DNA of 64,000 nucleotides from Novosphingobium sp. CECT 9465 (GCF_920987055.1 NZ_CAKLBX010000001.1:2280501-2344500); one strand, 5' to 3'; positions 7,645-17,721 are shown, counted from the first letter of the stretch. Program-made: numbers and translations. The notes: generated by a model not told the origin, from the letters alone.

Positions 7645-9951
7645 ATGCGTATCGTCGCCGTGCTGCTTGCCAGCACCTCGCTTATCGCCGCACCAGCCGT
7701 TGCCGCACCAGCCGTCGTCGATCAGGGCACTGCCCCTGCTGCCGAAACCGCGCTGCCCGCAGAAGGCGGCGATTCGGAAATCGTCGTGCTCGGCCAGGGC
7801 CAGACCCGGCAGGTGCAGGAGCTTTCCACCCGCGAACTGACCATCCTCGCTTCGGGCACCAGCCCGTTGAAGGCCGTGGAAAAGCTGCCCTCGGTCAATT
7901 TCCAGTCGGCAGACGCTTTTGGCAATTACGAATGGTCCACCCGCATCACCATCCGCGGCTTCAACCAGAACCAGCTCGGCTTCACGCTCGACGGCATTCC
8001 GCTGGGCGACATGACCTATGGCAACCATAATGGCCTGCACATCAGCCGCGCGATCACATCCGAAAACATCGGCATTACCCGCGTCAGCCAGGGTTCGGGC
8101 ACGATCAACACGCAGTCGACCAACAACCTTGGCGGCACGCTCGAATTCTTCTCGCTCGATCCCAAGGATGCGCTCGGCGTCACCGCCAGCGGATCGTACG
8201 GATCGGCCAACACGTACCGTGGCTTTGCCCGGATCGGGATCGGCACAGAAGATGGCGCGCGCGCCTATACTTCGGTCCAGTATCAGGATGGCGACAAGTG
8301 GAAGGGCGACGGCAAGCAGCGCACCTTGATGGTCAACGCCAAGGGCGTGGTGCCATTGGGCGACGCTGAACTGGATGGCTATATCAGCTATTCCGACCGC
8401 GCCGAACAGGACTACCAGGACTTCACCCTCGGCATGATCAACCGCCTGGGTTATGACTGGGACAACTTCGGCCCTGAAAACTATGCGCTGGCGGTGCAGG
8501 TTGCCGACATCGGTGCAAATCGTGGCGAAACCACCACACCGCTCAACCCGGCTGCCGGCACGACCTATCCTTCGCCGATTCAGACCGCCGACGATGCCTA
8601 TTATGACGCATCGGGCCTCCGCAAGGACACGCTGGGCGCGATTGGCCTGACCGTGCCGTTTGCCGATACCGCCGTGTTCAGGATCAAGGGCTACTACCAC
8701 GAGAACGACGGTCAGGGCACTTGGGGAACCCCATACCTCAACAGCCCTTCAGGCGTGCCGATGTCGCTGCGCACCACCGAATACGACCTGAAGCGCAAGG
8801 GTGCGTTCGCCTCGATCTCGAACACTTACGGCATGCACAACCTGACCGTGGGTGGCTGGTACGAAAAGAACGACTTCATCCAGTCGCGCAAGTTCTATGG
8901 CTATGAAAGCCGCACCAATCCGGGCCGCGATCACCTGAAGTTCCAAAGCAATCCTTTCGCCACGCAATGGTCGATCGCGTTCGAAACCGACACGATCCAG
9001 TACTACGTCACCGACGATATCGATCTGGGCGATCTGAAGGTGAACATCGGCTGGAAGGGCTTCTCGGTCGATACCAATGCCTTCGCGCTGGTCAACACCA
9101 ACAACCGGGCCACCGGCGATCTCAAGACCGAAGACTGGTTCCAGCCGCATGTCGGCCTGAACTACAAGCTGGGCGGCGGGATCGAAGCCTTTGCGGGCTT
9201 CACGCAGGTTACCCGCGCTTTCCAGGCATCGACCACCAGCGGTCCGTTCTCGTCCACGCAGGACGGGTTCAATGCGATCAAGGACACGATCAAACCCGAA
9301 AGCTCGGACACTTATGAAGCGGGCCTGCGTTACAACACTGGCGTGATCAACGCGACGCTGGCTGGCTATTACGTCGATTTCCGCGATCGTCTGCTGGTGA
9401 TCCCGACGTCGGTCGGCATCGTCGGTTCGGCCAATGCGCTGCAGAACGTCGGTTCGGTCCGTGCGCTCGGCATCGAAGCGGCGGTGGACGTGCGGCTGCC
9501 GATGGGCTTCGGAGCATTCGCCTCCTACAGCTACAACGACACGACCTATCGCGACGACGTGACCTTCACCACGGGCGGCGTCACCACCGTTATCCCGACC
9601 GCCGGCAAGACCGTCACCGACGCGCCCAAGCACTTGCTGCGCGGCGAACTTTCGTATGACAGCGCAGGCGCGTTCGGGCGGATCGGCGTGAACTACATGT
9701 CGAAGCGCTACTTCACTTACACCAACGACATGTCGGTTCCGGGCCGCGCGATCGTTGATGCCACCATCGGTTACCGCCTCGACATCGGCCAGCGCCAGCC
9801 GATCGAACTGCAAGTCAATGCGGTCAACCTGTTCGACAAGCGCTACGTATCGACCATCGGCTCGAACGGCTTCGGCTTCAGCGGCGATAACCAGACGCTG
9901 CTTCCCGCCGCACCGCGCCAGGTGTTCGTGACCCTGAAGGCGGGCTTCTGA
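7645..9951 (+). CDS. TonB-dependent outer-membrane receptor
   Basis: 768 residues from the ATG at 7645, chosen over 7630 because AGGG lies 9 bases upstream and the signal peptide MRIVAVLLASTSLIAAPAVA then begins at residue 1. A TonB-box-like stretch (EIVVLGQ) is followed by a plug domain (STRITIRGF, LDGIPLGDMTYG) and a 22-strand barrel ending in VTLKAGF with the usual terminal Phe. It imports a ligand across the outer membrane using TonB energy. The stop is two bases before the phosphodiesterase gene, so the two form an operon. Together with the Pho-box repeats upstream, this suggests uptake of a phosphorylated compound; the actual ligand is unknown. Confidence 0.93.
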   Translation: MRIVAVLLASTSLIAAPAVAAPAVVDQGTAPAAETALPAEGGDSEIVVLGQGQTRQVQELSTRELTILASGTSPLKAVEKLPSVNFQSADAFGNYEWSTRITIRGFNQNQLGFTLDGIPLGDMTYGNHNGLHISRAITSENIGITRVSQGSGTINTQSTNNLGGTLEFFSLDPKDALGVTASGSYGSANTYRGFARIGIGTEDGARAYTSVQYQDGDKWKGDGKQRTLMVNAKGVVPLGDAELDGYISYSDRAEQDYQDFTLGMINRLGYDWDNFGPENYALAVQVADIGANRGETTTPLNPAAGTTYPSPIQTADDAYYDASGLRKDTLGAIGLTVPFADTAVFRIKGYYHENDGQGTWGTPYLNSPSGVPMSLRTTEYDLKRKGAFASISNTYGMHNLTVGGWYEKNDFIQSRKFYGYESRTNPGRDHLKFQSNPFATQWSIAFETDTIQYYVTDDIDLGDLKVNIGWKGFSVDTNAFALVNTNNRATGDLKTEDWFQPHVGLNYKLGGGIEAFAGFTQVTRAFQASTTSGPFSSTQDGFNAIKDTIKPESSDTYEAGLRYNTGVINATLAGYYVDFRDRLLVIPTSVGIVGSANALQNVGSVRALGIEAAVDVRLPMGFGAFASYSYNDTTYRDDVTFTTGGVTTVIPTAGKTVTDAPKHLLRGELSYDSAGAFGRIGVNYMSKRYFTYTNDMSVPGRAIVDATIGYRLDIGQRQPIELQVNAVNLFDKRYVSTIGSNGFGFSGDNQTLLPAAPRQVFVTLKAGF

Positions 9952-9953
9952 CG

Positions 9954-11324
9954 ATGAGCGGCCTTTCCACCGCAAAGGCCATGGTAACGGGCGTCGCGCT
10001 GCTTTGCAGTGCGGCGCCCGTCGCCGTTCTGGCCCAAAGCACCACATCCAGCCCGGTCCTGCTTATCTCGATCGACGGCCTTCGCCCCGGCGACGTGCTT
10101 GAGGCCGAAAAACGCGGCCTGAAAATCCCCAACCTGCGCCGTTTCCTGAAAGAAGGCGCTTATGCCACGGGCGTGACCGGCAACCTGCCGACGGTTACCT
10201 ACCCCAGCCACACGACGCTGATTACCGGCGTGGCCCCTGCCCGCCACGGCATCGTTTCGAACAACACGTTCGATCCCAAACAGATCAACTACGGCGGTTG
10301 GTACTGGTTTGCCGAGGATATCAAGGCGCAAACCCTGTGGGACGCCGCACACCAGGCGGGCCTGTCTACCGGCAACGTGCACTGGCCGGTCAGCGTCGGC
10401 GTGAAATCGCTTACGTACAACCTGCCGCAGATATGGCGTTCGGGCCACAGCGATGATCGCAAGATGATCAAGGCCCTGTCCACGGACGGCCTCTATGATG
10501 CGCTGGAGCATGATTGCGGCGCCTATGCCGATGGCATCGATGAAGGCATCGACGGCGATGAAACCCGCGCGAAGTTCGCCGCGCGCCTGATCGAAACGAA
10601 AAGGCCCGACTTCGTGACGGTCTATCTTGCCGCACTCGACCATGAAGAACATCTGTTCGGCCCCGGTTCGGCGCAAGCCAATGCCGTGCTCGAACGGCTC
10701 GATGCAGTAGTGGGCAAGCTTACATCTGCCGAAATGGCCGCCCACCCGGATGCTGCGATAGCGGTTGTCAGCGATCACGGGTTCGTCGCGACCGACACCG
10801 AAATCAACCTGTTCCGTCCGTTCATCGACGCCGGGCTGATTACGCTGAATGCCGATGGCAAGGTAGCGTCATGGGAAGCCATGCCCTGGCCATCGGGTGG
10901 TTCCATTGCCATCGCGCTGGCCCGTCCTGACGATGCGGCGCTGACCGCCAAAGTGGCAGCCTTGCTGGACCAGCTCGCATCCAATCCTGAAGCGCGCATT
11001 GCCCACATCGCTGCCCGCGCAGAAATCGCGAAGATGGGTGGAAACCCGCAGGCAGCGTTTTTCGTCGATCTGAAGCCCGGTGCGCTTTCAGGGGGCTTTG
11101 CCGCCGGTGCACCTCTGGCACGGCCGTCCCGCTACAAGGGCATGCACGGCTATTTCCCCACCATGCCCGAAATGCGCTCGACCTTCCTGATGATGGGCAA
11201 GGGCGTGGCAAAGGGCCGCAATCTGGGCGAGATCGACATGCGCGCGATCGCACCGACGCTCGCCCTTCAACTCGGCTCCAACCTGCCCGATGCACAAGTG
11301 GCAGCGCTGCCGATAAAGCCTTGA
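9954..11324 (+). CDS. Secreted type I phosphodiesterase / nucleotide pyrophosphatase
   Basis: 456 residues of the alkaline phosphatase superfamily (ENPP-like). A signal peptide ends near AVLAQ. Metal and nucleophile motifs are visible: LLISIDGLRP (Asp ligand), TVTYPSHTTLITG (catalytic Thr), LAALDHEEH (Asp and His ligands), VVSDHGF (Asp-His) and GMHGYFP (His). It should hydrolyse phosphodiester or pyrophosphate bonds of nucleotides or similar compounds in the periplasm. It is co-transcribed with the receptor two bases upstream, and it may free phosphate during starvation. Confidence 0.9.
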   Translation: MSGLSTAKAMVTGVALLCSAAPVAVLAQSTTSSPVLLISIDGLRPGDVLEAEKRGLKIPNLRRFLKEGAYATGVTGNLPTVTYPSHTTLITGVAPARHGIVSNNTFDPKQINYGGWYWFAEDIKAQTLWDAAHQAGLSTGNVHWPVSVGVKSLTYNLPQIWRSGHSDDRKMIKALSTDGLYDALEHDCGAYADGIDEGIDGDETRAKFAARLIETKRPDFVTVYLAALDHEEHLFGPGSAQANAVLERLDAVVGKLTSAEMAAHPDAAIAVVSDHGFVATDTEINLFRPFIDAGLITLNADGKVASWEAMPWPSGGSIAIALARPDDAALTAKVAALLDQLASNPEARIAHIAARAEIAKMGGNPQAAFFVDLKPGALSGGFAAGAPLARPSRYKGMHGYFPTMPEMRSTFLMMGKGVAKGRNLGEIDMRAIAPTLALQLGSNLPDAQVAALPIKP

Positions 11325-11337
11325 GGCAGCCGACAGC

Positions 11338-11368
11338 ACCGCTCGTTCATGCAGTTCGGGCGAGCGGT
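11338..11368 (+). terminator. Possible terminator hairpin
   Basis: ACCGCTCG (11338-11345) and CGAGCGGT (11361-11368) form an 8-bp perfect stem with a 15-nt loop, 13 bases after the phosphodiesterase stop. There is no clean T run, so it may act with Rho or only stabilise the mRNA end. Confidence 0.4.
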
Positions 11369-11435
11369 GTTGCGGTTGTTTGACCAACCTGCAAATCCAT
11401 TGGCGAATCGCCTGCAGCCGGTGCACCGCATTCTT

Positions 11436-11630
11436 ATGAAACGGGGCCTCTATCGCACGATTGACAGCTTTCTGGGCGAATGCGCCAAGGTCCATGAAAG
11501 CGCAGGCGATGCGTTTCCGTTTCTTCTCCCGGAAATCTACGATGCGCTGGGATTTTCCCCCGCTTACAACGAGTTGCCGTTCCGCGATGGCGGCGCCGAT
11601 AATTCGGGCAGAAAGTTCGTCCGGGTCTGA
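11436..11630 (+). CDS. Small hypothetical protein
   Basis: 64 residues from the ATG at 11436, no family recognised. Third codon positions are mostly G or C, as in neighbouring genes, and the peptide has a mixed, soluble composition. An in-frame ATG at 11349 would place the start inside the hairpin at 11338-11368, so the shorter form is preferred. No clear ribosome site is seen. It could be a spurious frame in a 325-base gap between a plus and a minus gene. Confidence 0.35.
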   Translation: MKRGLYRTIDSFLGECAKVHESAGDAFPFLLPEIYDALGFSPAYNELPFRDGGADNSGRKFVRV

Positions 11631-11649
11631 TCGCTGTAACCGGATGACG

Positions 11650-12696
11650 TCAGTCGTCTGCCGGGCGGCGTAAACCCACCGGTTTCCACGGTTGGCCCAG
11701 TCGCCGCTCAAAACGGTCGCGCAAAGTCCACACCCAGTTGACCCGACGCTCGGCGATACCGGGCATGCTCAACAGGTCACCGCCCAGCCATGGCAGGAAC
11801 GGATTGCGCCGCGCATAAGACCAGATTTCCACGCGCTCTCCCGGTTTGACAGACGCCCCGCGCGCATGGAACCCGACGGTATCGGCAACAACGAGCGTAT
11901 TGGCGGCGACGGCCAGACCTTTCGCTGCGGGGAGTCCCATCGCATCCAGGTCTGCATCATTGACGCGTGGCGAACCCCGCGCCGATAGCCGGTCTATCGC
12001 GCGCGGGTCGGACAGGCTGCGGCGCCGCTCCCATTGCAGCCGCGCAGGCGTGAAGCGGTGCGAACCGCGCACAAAACAGAACGGGCCTTCGTCTTCAGCC
12101 ACAGGATTGAGGAACAGCCAGGATTTCAACGACGAATGGAAGCTGTCGGCGTGAAGGGTCTCCTGCGGATCGGCATCGACCGTGCCGATATGGCTGACGA
12201 TGGTCTGGATATAGTGGAGCGGCACCGTCCTGAAGCTGGCGACATAGTGCAGCAGCGCGACGATATCCGGGCGGGCGAGCAAGGCGCGCAAGGCGGGAAT
12301 CCGCGCAAGCATGGCAGGGTCCACCGCGAGCCTGCGCGTGATCGCATCCCCTTGCGTCATCTCGCGCGCATGGCCTTCGTATGAAAGGATCGCCTGACGC
12401 AATGCCGGAAAGTCTGACGGCGGCACGACATCGGGGATCACCACGAAGCCATCACGCTCGAATGCGGCGATCCAATCAGGCCGCACGTGCCGCGCCAGGC
12501 GTCGCCTGCGCCATCGGCACAAGACATCGGCCAGCCGAACCCGCGCGAGGTGAAGCCCGCGTCCGTTCAACCGACGCGATCCGATCAGCGGATTGTCGAG
12601 GAAACTCTTGTATCCGGTGAAAAGCTGCAACACCCAGACGGGCGTCAACAGTGCCCGCCCGACGGTTCTGGCCAAAGGGGTTGGAAACAAACCCAT
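11650..12696 (-). CDS. Phytanoyl-CoA dioxygenase family oxygenase
   Basis: 348 residues of the PhyH-type Fe(II)/2-oxoglutarate oxygenases. The iron facial triad is visible in ETLHADSFHSS (His-x-Asp), with the distal His probably in VGFHARG. AFERDGFVVIPDVV is the usual strand at the start of the fold. It hydroxylates an unknown substrate. It is convergent with the small gene at 11436 and lies 32 bases downstream of kdsA on the same strand, so it may belong to the capsule locus. A second PhyH protein lies at 28773-29738. Confidence 0.85.
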   Translation of the reverse strand: MGLFPTPLARTVGRALLTPVWVLQLFTGYKSFLDNPLIGSRRLNGRGLHLARVRLADVLCRWRRRRLARHVRPDWIAAFERDGFVVIPDVVPPSDFPALRQAILSYEGHAREMTQGDAITRRLAVDPAMLARIPALRALLARPDIVALLHYVASFRTVPLHYIQTIVSHIGTVDADPQETLHADSFHSSLKSWLFLNPVAEDEGPFCFVRGSHRFTPARLQWERRRSLSDPRAIDRLSARGSPRVNDADLDAMGLPAAKGLAVAANTLVVADTVGFHARGASVKPGERVEIWSYARRNPFLPWLGGDLLSMPGIAERRVNWVWTLRDRFERRLGQPWKPVGLRRPADD

Positions 12697-12728
12697 TTCT
12701 AACGCACAGTTCGCATTACTTGCTTGGA

Positions 12729-13559
12729 CTAGGCAGCCTTTACCAGCGCGTCAATTGCCTGCAATCGCGCCAGAAGCGACTCGAAGTCTTCCAGCGGCAG
12801 CGCGTTGGGACCGTCCGAATAGGCGTTATCAGGATCGGGGTGCGTTTCCATGAACACCCCTGCAACGCCAGCCGCCACAGCCGCACGGGCCAGCAAGGGC
12901 ACGAATTCGCGCTGCCCGCCCGACCGTTCGCCAAGCCCGCCCGGTTGCTGCACAGAATGCGTGGCGTCGAACACCACGGGGCACCCGGTTCGCGCCATGA
13001 TCGCAAGACCGCGCATGTCGGACACGAGCGTGTTGTATCCAAACGATACGCCCCGCTCGCACAGCATGAAGGAATCTGGTTCCACACCTGCCGCAATCGC
13101 GGCATTGCGCGCCTTGGCCACGACCTGGGTCATGTCTCCCGGTGCCATGAACTGGCCCTTCTTGATGTTGACGGGCCTGCCCGAAGCGGCAACCGCACCG
13201 ATGAAATCGGTTTGCCTCGCCAGGAACGCGGGCGTCTGCAAAACGTCCACCACATCGGCCACGGCCTTGACCTGCCCCGGTTCGTGAACGTCGGTAAGCA
13301 CCGGCAATCCGGTTTCCCGGCGGACCTTTTCGAGGATTCGCAAGCCCTCATCCATGCCAGGCCCGCGAAACGACTTGTCCGAACTGCGGTTCGCCTTGTC
13401 GAATGAACTCTTGAAAACCAGCAGGATTCCCAGTCTGTCCGCTACCCCTGCAAGATGCTCTGCAATGGAAAGCGTGTGCCGTTCATCTTCTATTACACAA
13501 GGCCCTGCAATTGCGAACAAAGGAGAGGCCGCATCGATTTTGCATCCACAAAGGAGCAT
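12729..13559 (-). CDS. kdsA: KDO-8-phosphate synthase
   Basis: 276 residues. It condenses phosphoenolpyruvate and arabinose 5-phosphate to Kdo 8-phosphate. Typical motifs are [42 protein letters not shown] and the late [14 protein letters not shown] stretch. The ATG at 13559 is preferred over the TTG at 13583 because MLLCG lines up with the usual family start. It is divergent from kdsD, which makes its substrate, across a 184-base gap. Here Kdo probably serves both lipopolysaccharide and the capsule linker. Confidence 0.95.
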   Translation of the reverse strand: MLLCGCKIDAASPLFAIAGPCVIEDERHTLSIAEHLAGVADRLGILLVFKSSFDKANRSSDKSFRGPGMDEGLRILEKVRRETGLPVLTDVHEPGQVKAVADVVDVLQTPAFLARQTDFIGAVAASGRPVNIKKGQFMAPGDMTQVVAKARNAAIAAGVEPDSFMLCERGVSFGYNTLVSDMRGLAIMARTGCPVVFDATHSVQQPGGLGERSGGQREFVPLLARAAVAAGVAGVFMETHPDPDNAYSDGPNALPLEDFESLLARLQAIDALVKAA

Positions 13560-13743
13560 TCCGTTCAATCCATTCCAGTTCAAATGTTATAGCGCCGACC
13601 GAACCGTCCCTCTAGGGCCGTTTTGTCATCTCGATGGTTTCTTGGCGCAGAAATAGGACGCTGGCAACGAATTGACCGTATGCGAGTTCAAGCAGCGAAG
13701 CAGCCGATATCCGGCAAGAGCTTCATGTCGGCGGTAAAAAAAT

Positions 13744-14745
13744 ATGATCAGGGTGAAAATGCATCAAAGGTCCTCCGCACCGCAATTTACGGCATCGGCC
13801 CTGAAAACGGTGGAAACGGAAATTCAGGCTCTCGAACAGCTGAGGGGCGTTCTGGAAGAATCGGGTTTTCGCCACGCGCTTGACCTCGCGATAGAAGCCA
13901 TGGCCCGCACCGAAGGACGCGTTATCGTGAGCGGCATGGGCAAGAGCGGCCATATCGGTCGCAAGATTGCCGCCACATTGCGGTCCACCGGCACACCTGC
14001 ACTGTTTCTTCATCCGGGCGAGGCAAGCCACGGCGACCTTGGCCTGATTACGGAACAGGACGTGGTGTTTGCCATCACCTGGTCGGGTGAGACCAGCGAA
14101 CTCAATGATATCTTCCATTATTGCAATCGCTTCGGCGTCACCCTGATCGTCGCCACGGCATGGCCTGACAGCACCGCAGCAAAAGCCGCCAATATATGCC
14201 TTGAACTGCCGCTGGTGCGCGAGGCCTGTCCGAACGATCTTGCGCCGACATCGTCGACCACGCTCCAGCTGGTGCTGGGCGATGTGCTTGCAGTCGCCCT
14301 GATTGAAGCGCGCGGATTCACCTCTTCTGATTTCCGGGTGTTCCATCCCGGCGGGAAACTGGGGGCGCAATTGCTGACAGTTGACCAGATCATGGGCACT
14401 GACAGCGCCATTCCCAAAGTGCGCCGCGAAGCCACACTAAGCGGTGCAACGATCGAGATGAGCCGCAAGCGTTACGGCGCAACGGCCGTTGTCGATGATG
14501 GCGACAGGCTGGTGGGCGTGTTCACCGATGGCGATCTGCGCCGCTGCATCGCCGTCCACGATCTGCAGGATCGTATCGGGCTGCACATGTCGCCGAACCC
14601 GGTCACCGTTCCGCCGGGCACTTTATGCGCCGATGCCTTGCGCATCATGAACGAGAATGCCGTTTCAGTGATTTTCGTCGAAGACAACAGCCGCCTGGTC
14701 GGCGTTGTCCATATGCACGATATCGTCAGGACCGGGATTGTCTGA
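13744..14745 (+). CDS. kdsD: Arabinose-5-phosphate isomerase (KdsD/KpsF)
   Basis: 333 residues. It converts ribulose 5-phosphate to arabinose 5-phosphate, the first committed step to Kdo. It has an N-terminal SIS sugar-isomerase domain with SGMGKSGHIG (63-72) and HPGEASHGDLG (90-100), then two CBS domains from about 215 to 330. The ATG at 13744 is given; the ATG at 13759 has AGGGTG just upstream and may be the true start. Overlap with kdsB shows an operon. In a capsule locus this copy would be the KpsF type. Confidence 0.95.
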   Translation: MIRVKMHQRSSAPQFTASALKTVETEIQALEQLRGVLEESGFRHALDLAIEAMARTEGRVIVSGMGKSGHIGRKIAATLRSTGTPALFLHPGEASHGDLGLITEQDVVFAITWSGETSELNDIFHYCNRFGVTLIVATAWPDSTAAKAANICLELPLVREACPNDLAPTSSTTLQLVLGDVLAVALIEARGFTSSDFRVFHPGGKLGAQLLTVDQIMGTDSAIPKVRREATLSGATIEMSRKRYGATAVVDDGDRLVGVFTDGDLRRCIAVHDLQDRIGLHMSPNPVTVPPGTLCADALRIMNENAVSVIFVEDNSRLVGVVHMHDIVRTGIV

Positions 14746-15574
14746 AGCTTTGGAGGCAGAGACTTTCAGCCCCGACCTGATCGTCGTTCCCGCCCGCTTC
14801 GGATCGTCGCGATTGCCGGGGAAACCCCTGCTGTCCATCGCCGGGCATACGCTGCTGGAGCGCGTTGTGGCGATTGCCCGTGCTGCCGCCGCACAGGCAA
14901 CCAACTGCGATGTCGTGGTTGCTACCGATGACACGCGAATTGCCAATCACGCCGCTGAACTCGGTATCGAAGTCGCGATGACCTCGCCCGATCTCGATTC
15001 GGGTACTGTTCGCGCCTATGCTGCTGCCTGCCAGCGCGGCGCCTTGCCCGCGCGGGTGGTCAATCTTCAGGGCGATGCACCGTTCATTCCGGCGGAAATC
15101 GTGGCCGATCTGATGCGCACCTTGCGCAAAGGCGGGGCCGATGTGGCAACGCCTGTGTTCCGGCTCGACTGGCCGCGGCTCGACCGCTTGCGCGAACACA
15201 AGCGCACTGCGCCGTTCAGCGGCACGACCTGCGTTCGCACCGCCAATGGTCATGCGTTATGGTTTTCCAAATCAATCCTGCCTGCACTTCGCGATGAGGC
15301 AAGGCTGCGCGCTGAACCGCTCTCGCCGGTATGGCAGCATCTGGGGCTTTACGGATACACCATGCCCGCGCTGGCATGGTTCGCTTCGGCTCCGCCAGGT
15401 GCTTACGAAGTGCTCGAAGGCCTTGAACAACTGCGCTTTCTTGAGCATGGCTGGACGATCGACACAGTCGAAGTCGAAGTGCCCGCGCATCTGCTTTCCG
15501 GTATCGATACACCGGAAGACCTTGCCAAGGCCGAAGAAGCGATTACCCGGTTCGGCGATCCCTATCCGGCGTAA
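14738..15574 (+). CDS. kdsB: CMP-Kdo synthetase
   Basis: About 278 residues; it activates Kdo with CTP to CMP-Kdo. Typical features are VVPARFGSSRLPGKPL near the start, VNLQGDAPFI and the C-terminal IDTPEDLAKAEE. The frame is open from 14705, but the TTG at 14738 is the likely start: AGGA lies six bases upstream, and it overlaps the kdsD stop, as expected for coupled genes. The family usually begins close to the PARFGSSR motif, which agrees. Confidence 0.92.
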   Translation: MSEALEAETFSPDLIVVPARFGSSRLPGKPLLSIAGHTLLERVVAIARAAAAQATNCDVVVATDDTRIANHAAELGIEVAMTSPDLDSGTVRAYAAACQRGALPARVVNLQGDAPFIPAEIVADLMRTLRKGGADVATPVFRLDWPRLDRLREHKRTAPFSGTTCVRTANGHALWFSKSILPALRDEARLRAEPLSPVWQHLGLYGYTMPALAWFASAPPGAYEVLEGLEQLRFLEHGWTIDTVEVEVPAHLLSGIDTPEDLAKAEEAITRFGDPYPA

Positions 15575-15583
15575 AAAGCTTCG

Positions 15584-16195
15584 ATGTTCGTCATAGTCCG
15601 CCACGGCAACACGTTCGCCGCCGGGGAAACCCCGCGCCGGATCGGTGCACGCACCAACCTGCCGCTGACCGAAGCAGGCGTGGCGCAGGCACGGGCGCTG
15701 GGCTTGCATTTTTCGGCGCTTGGCTGGCAGTTTGAAAAAGCGTTTGTCTCGCCGCTCTTGCGCACATGCCAGACGGCAGAGGCCATTCTCGCAGCGCAAA
15801 CCGACCCTGCAACGCCGGAACATGCCGACTTTCTGCGCGAGGTCGATCACGGACCCGATGAAGACCAAACGGAAGATGCCGTCATCGCGCGCGTCGGCCC
15901 GGAAGCGATTGCCGCATGGGATGCACACGCGGTGCCACCGCCGGGCTGGTCGGTAAATGCGGACCAGCGTATCGCCGCCTGGAAGCGCCTGTTCTCCGCC
16001 CGCCCCGCCTGTGAAGACCCCATTTTGCTGGTTACCAGCAACGGCGCTGCACGGTTTGCCCTGCTGGCTGACGCGGCGTTGCAGCACTGCCTCGCCAGCC
16101 TGCCTTCGCTGAAACTGCCGACCGGGAGCTATGGCGTGATCCGCAGATCGGCCGATGGCACACTGGACATTGCGGTCTGGGGGCAGCGCCCGTGA
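15584..16195 (+). CDS. Histidine phosphatase family protein
   Basis: 203 residues of the phosphoglycerate-mutase-like branch. FVIVRHGNT holds the catalytic His at the start, with SPLLRTCQTAEAI and a later Asn/Gly-rich loop. It starts 9 bases after kdsB and overlaps the next gene by four bases, so it belongs to the Kdo operon. A role as phosphatase for a sugar phosphate such as Kdo 8-phosphate is possible, because no KdsC is seen nearby, but this is inference only. Confidence 0.85.
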   Translation: MFVIVRHGNTFAAGETPRRIGARTNLPLTEAGVAQARALGLHFSALGWQFEKAFVSPLLRTCQTAEAILAAQTDPATPEHADFLREVDHGPDEDQTEDAVIARVGPEAIAAWDAHAVPPPGWSVNADQRIAAWKRLFSARPACEDPILLVTSNGAARFALLADAALQHCLASLPSLKLPTGSYGVIRRSADGTLDIAVWGQRP

Positions 16196-17721
16196 CCAAG
16201 CTCTGCCTGCTACGCGCGCCTCCGTTTCACGCCCGGACCGTCAGGTTGTCCACCCCTGCACCTGCCACCGAAACGATTGGCGAAGACATGCTGGAGCGGA
16301 TCAGCCAGGCCCGCGTTGGCGGCGCTTTCTGGGCTGAAGCCGCACCGCCGGCTATCCCGGCGAGCGTGGTCGATCGACGCTCAGCCACCGCCTTGGTCGA
16401 TCCCTGGTCGGCGCTGGAAGGCGCTGGCAAACTCGTCGCCCATGGCGATGATGAATGGGTTGCGATTGCGCGCTGCTGCACAGTGCCGGTTGACGTGCTG
16501 TCCACAGGCCGCTTTGGCGCCCCCGGCGATGACGCGGCCACGCTTGATCGCAAAGCCGTCGAGGCGCTTGCCGCCGCGCATTACACCAACCCTTTCACCG
16601 GCCAACCAGCGACCATTGCCGATACAATTGCGCTGCTGGCTGAATGGCGTCGCCTGATCGAAGCCAATCGCCAGATCGTGGCTGCCAGCGGCATGGCCTG
16701 GTGGAAACGGCACGAAATACGCCGTTTCCTGTGGGTTCCCGGCCGCAAGCTGCCTATCGTGGCAGGCGCTTCGCGCGCGCTGAAGATCGCGCGGAAATCA
16801 GGCGGCGCGGTGGCCATCTGGCCATCGCGCGTGTCGCCAGCCCTGCTTGAATCAGCCGCGGCGCAAGGCACGGGACTGATCCGGGTAGAGGACGGTTTCG
16901 TGCGTTCGGTCGGCCTTGGCAGCAATCTTGTCCCGCCCTCTTCCATCGTGGTGGACCAGCGCGGCATTCATTTCGATCCGTCGTCGCCCAGTGATCTTGA
17001 ACATATTCTGGCGACAACCGAATTTACCCCGGCGCTGGTCGACCGGGCTATGGCCTTGCGGCAGACCATCGTTGCGGCGGGCATCAGCAAGTACGCCGCA
17101 GGGGCAGCAGCGCCGGCGCCGCCGCGCTCAGCGGGCCGCCGCGTCGTGCTGGTGCCGGCGCAAGTCGAGGACGACATGTCGGTGATTGCAGGCGGCGGGG
17201 GGCTGCGCTCAAACCTCGAACTGCTGCGCCGCGTCCGCGCGCTCGAACCGGACGCCGAAATCTGGTTCCGCCCCCACCCTGATGTCGATGCCGGGCACCG
17301 CAAGGGCGCCGTGCCTGATGAAGATGTGCTGGTGGTAGCTGACCGCATCGTGCGCGGCGGCGGCATGGCGCCGCTGCTCGATGTGGTCGATGCGGTACAT
17401 GTCCTGACCTCGCTAACCGGGTTCGAAGCCCTGATGCGCCGGCTGGAGGTGACCTGCCATGGTACACCGTTCTACGCCGGGTGGGGCCTTACCCGCGATC
17501 TCGGCACCGTGCCGGACCGTCGCGGGCGAGCGCTCACGCTTGACCAGCTGGTGGCCGGGGTCCTGATCCTTTATCCGCGATACCTCGATCCGGTCAGCGG
17601 GTTGCCCTGCCCGCCCGAAGTTCTGATCGGCCGCATGGCGCAGGCCCGTGCGCCCAACCGCCTCGGCTGGATCGCGCCCTTGCGCCACTGGCAGGGACGG
17701 CTCATGGCAAGGCTGCGATGA
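16192..17721 (+). CDS. kpsC: Capsule Kdo transferase, KpsC family, single module
   Basis: 509 residues. The capsule_synth region from about 190 to 480 shows IRVEDGFVRSVGLGS and CHGTPFYAGWGLT, hallmarks of KpsC, which builds the poly-Kdo linker on phosphatidylglycerol. E. coli KpsC carries two transferase modules in about 675 residues; only one complete module is visible here, with a divergent 190-residue N-terminal part. It may therefore add only one type of Kdo linkage. The start overlaps the phosphatase stop and the end overlaps the next glycosyltransferase. Confidence 0.82.
   Translation: MTKLCLLRAPPFHARTVRLSTPAPATETIGEDMLERISQARVGGAFWAEAAPPAIPASVVDRRSATALVDPWSALEGAGKLVAHGDDEWVAIARCCTVPVDVLSTGRFGAPGDDAATLDRKAVEALAAAHYTNPFTGQPATIADTIALLAEWRRLIEANRQIVAASGMAWWKRHEIRRFLWVPGRKLPIVAGASRALKIARKSGGAVAIWPSRVSPALLESAAAQGTGLIRVEDGFVRSVGLGSNLVPPSSIVVDQRGIHFDPSSPSDLEHILATTEFTPALVDRAMALRQTIVAAGISKYAAGAAAPAPPRSAGRRVVLVPAQVEDDMSVIAGGGGLRSNLELLRRVRALEPDAEIWFRPHPDVDAGHRKGAVPDEDVLVVADRIVRGGGMAPLLDVVDAVHVLTSLTGFEALMRRLEVTCHGTPFYAGWGLTRDLGTVPDRRGRALTLDQLVAGVLILYPRYLDPVSGLPCPPEVLIGRMAQARAPNRLGWIAPLRHWQGRLMARLR

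Noticed and set aside
7543..8700. 385-codon minus-strand frame opposite the TonB receptor
   Set aside because: It is a high-GC shadow frame; the plus strand has a signal peptide, plug and barrel motifs.
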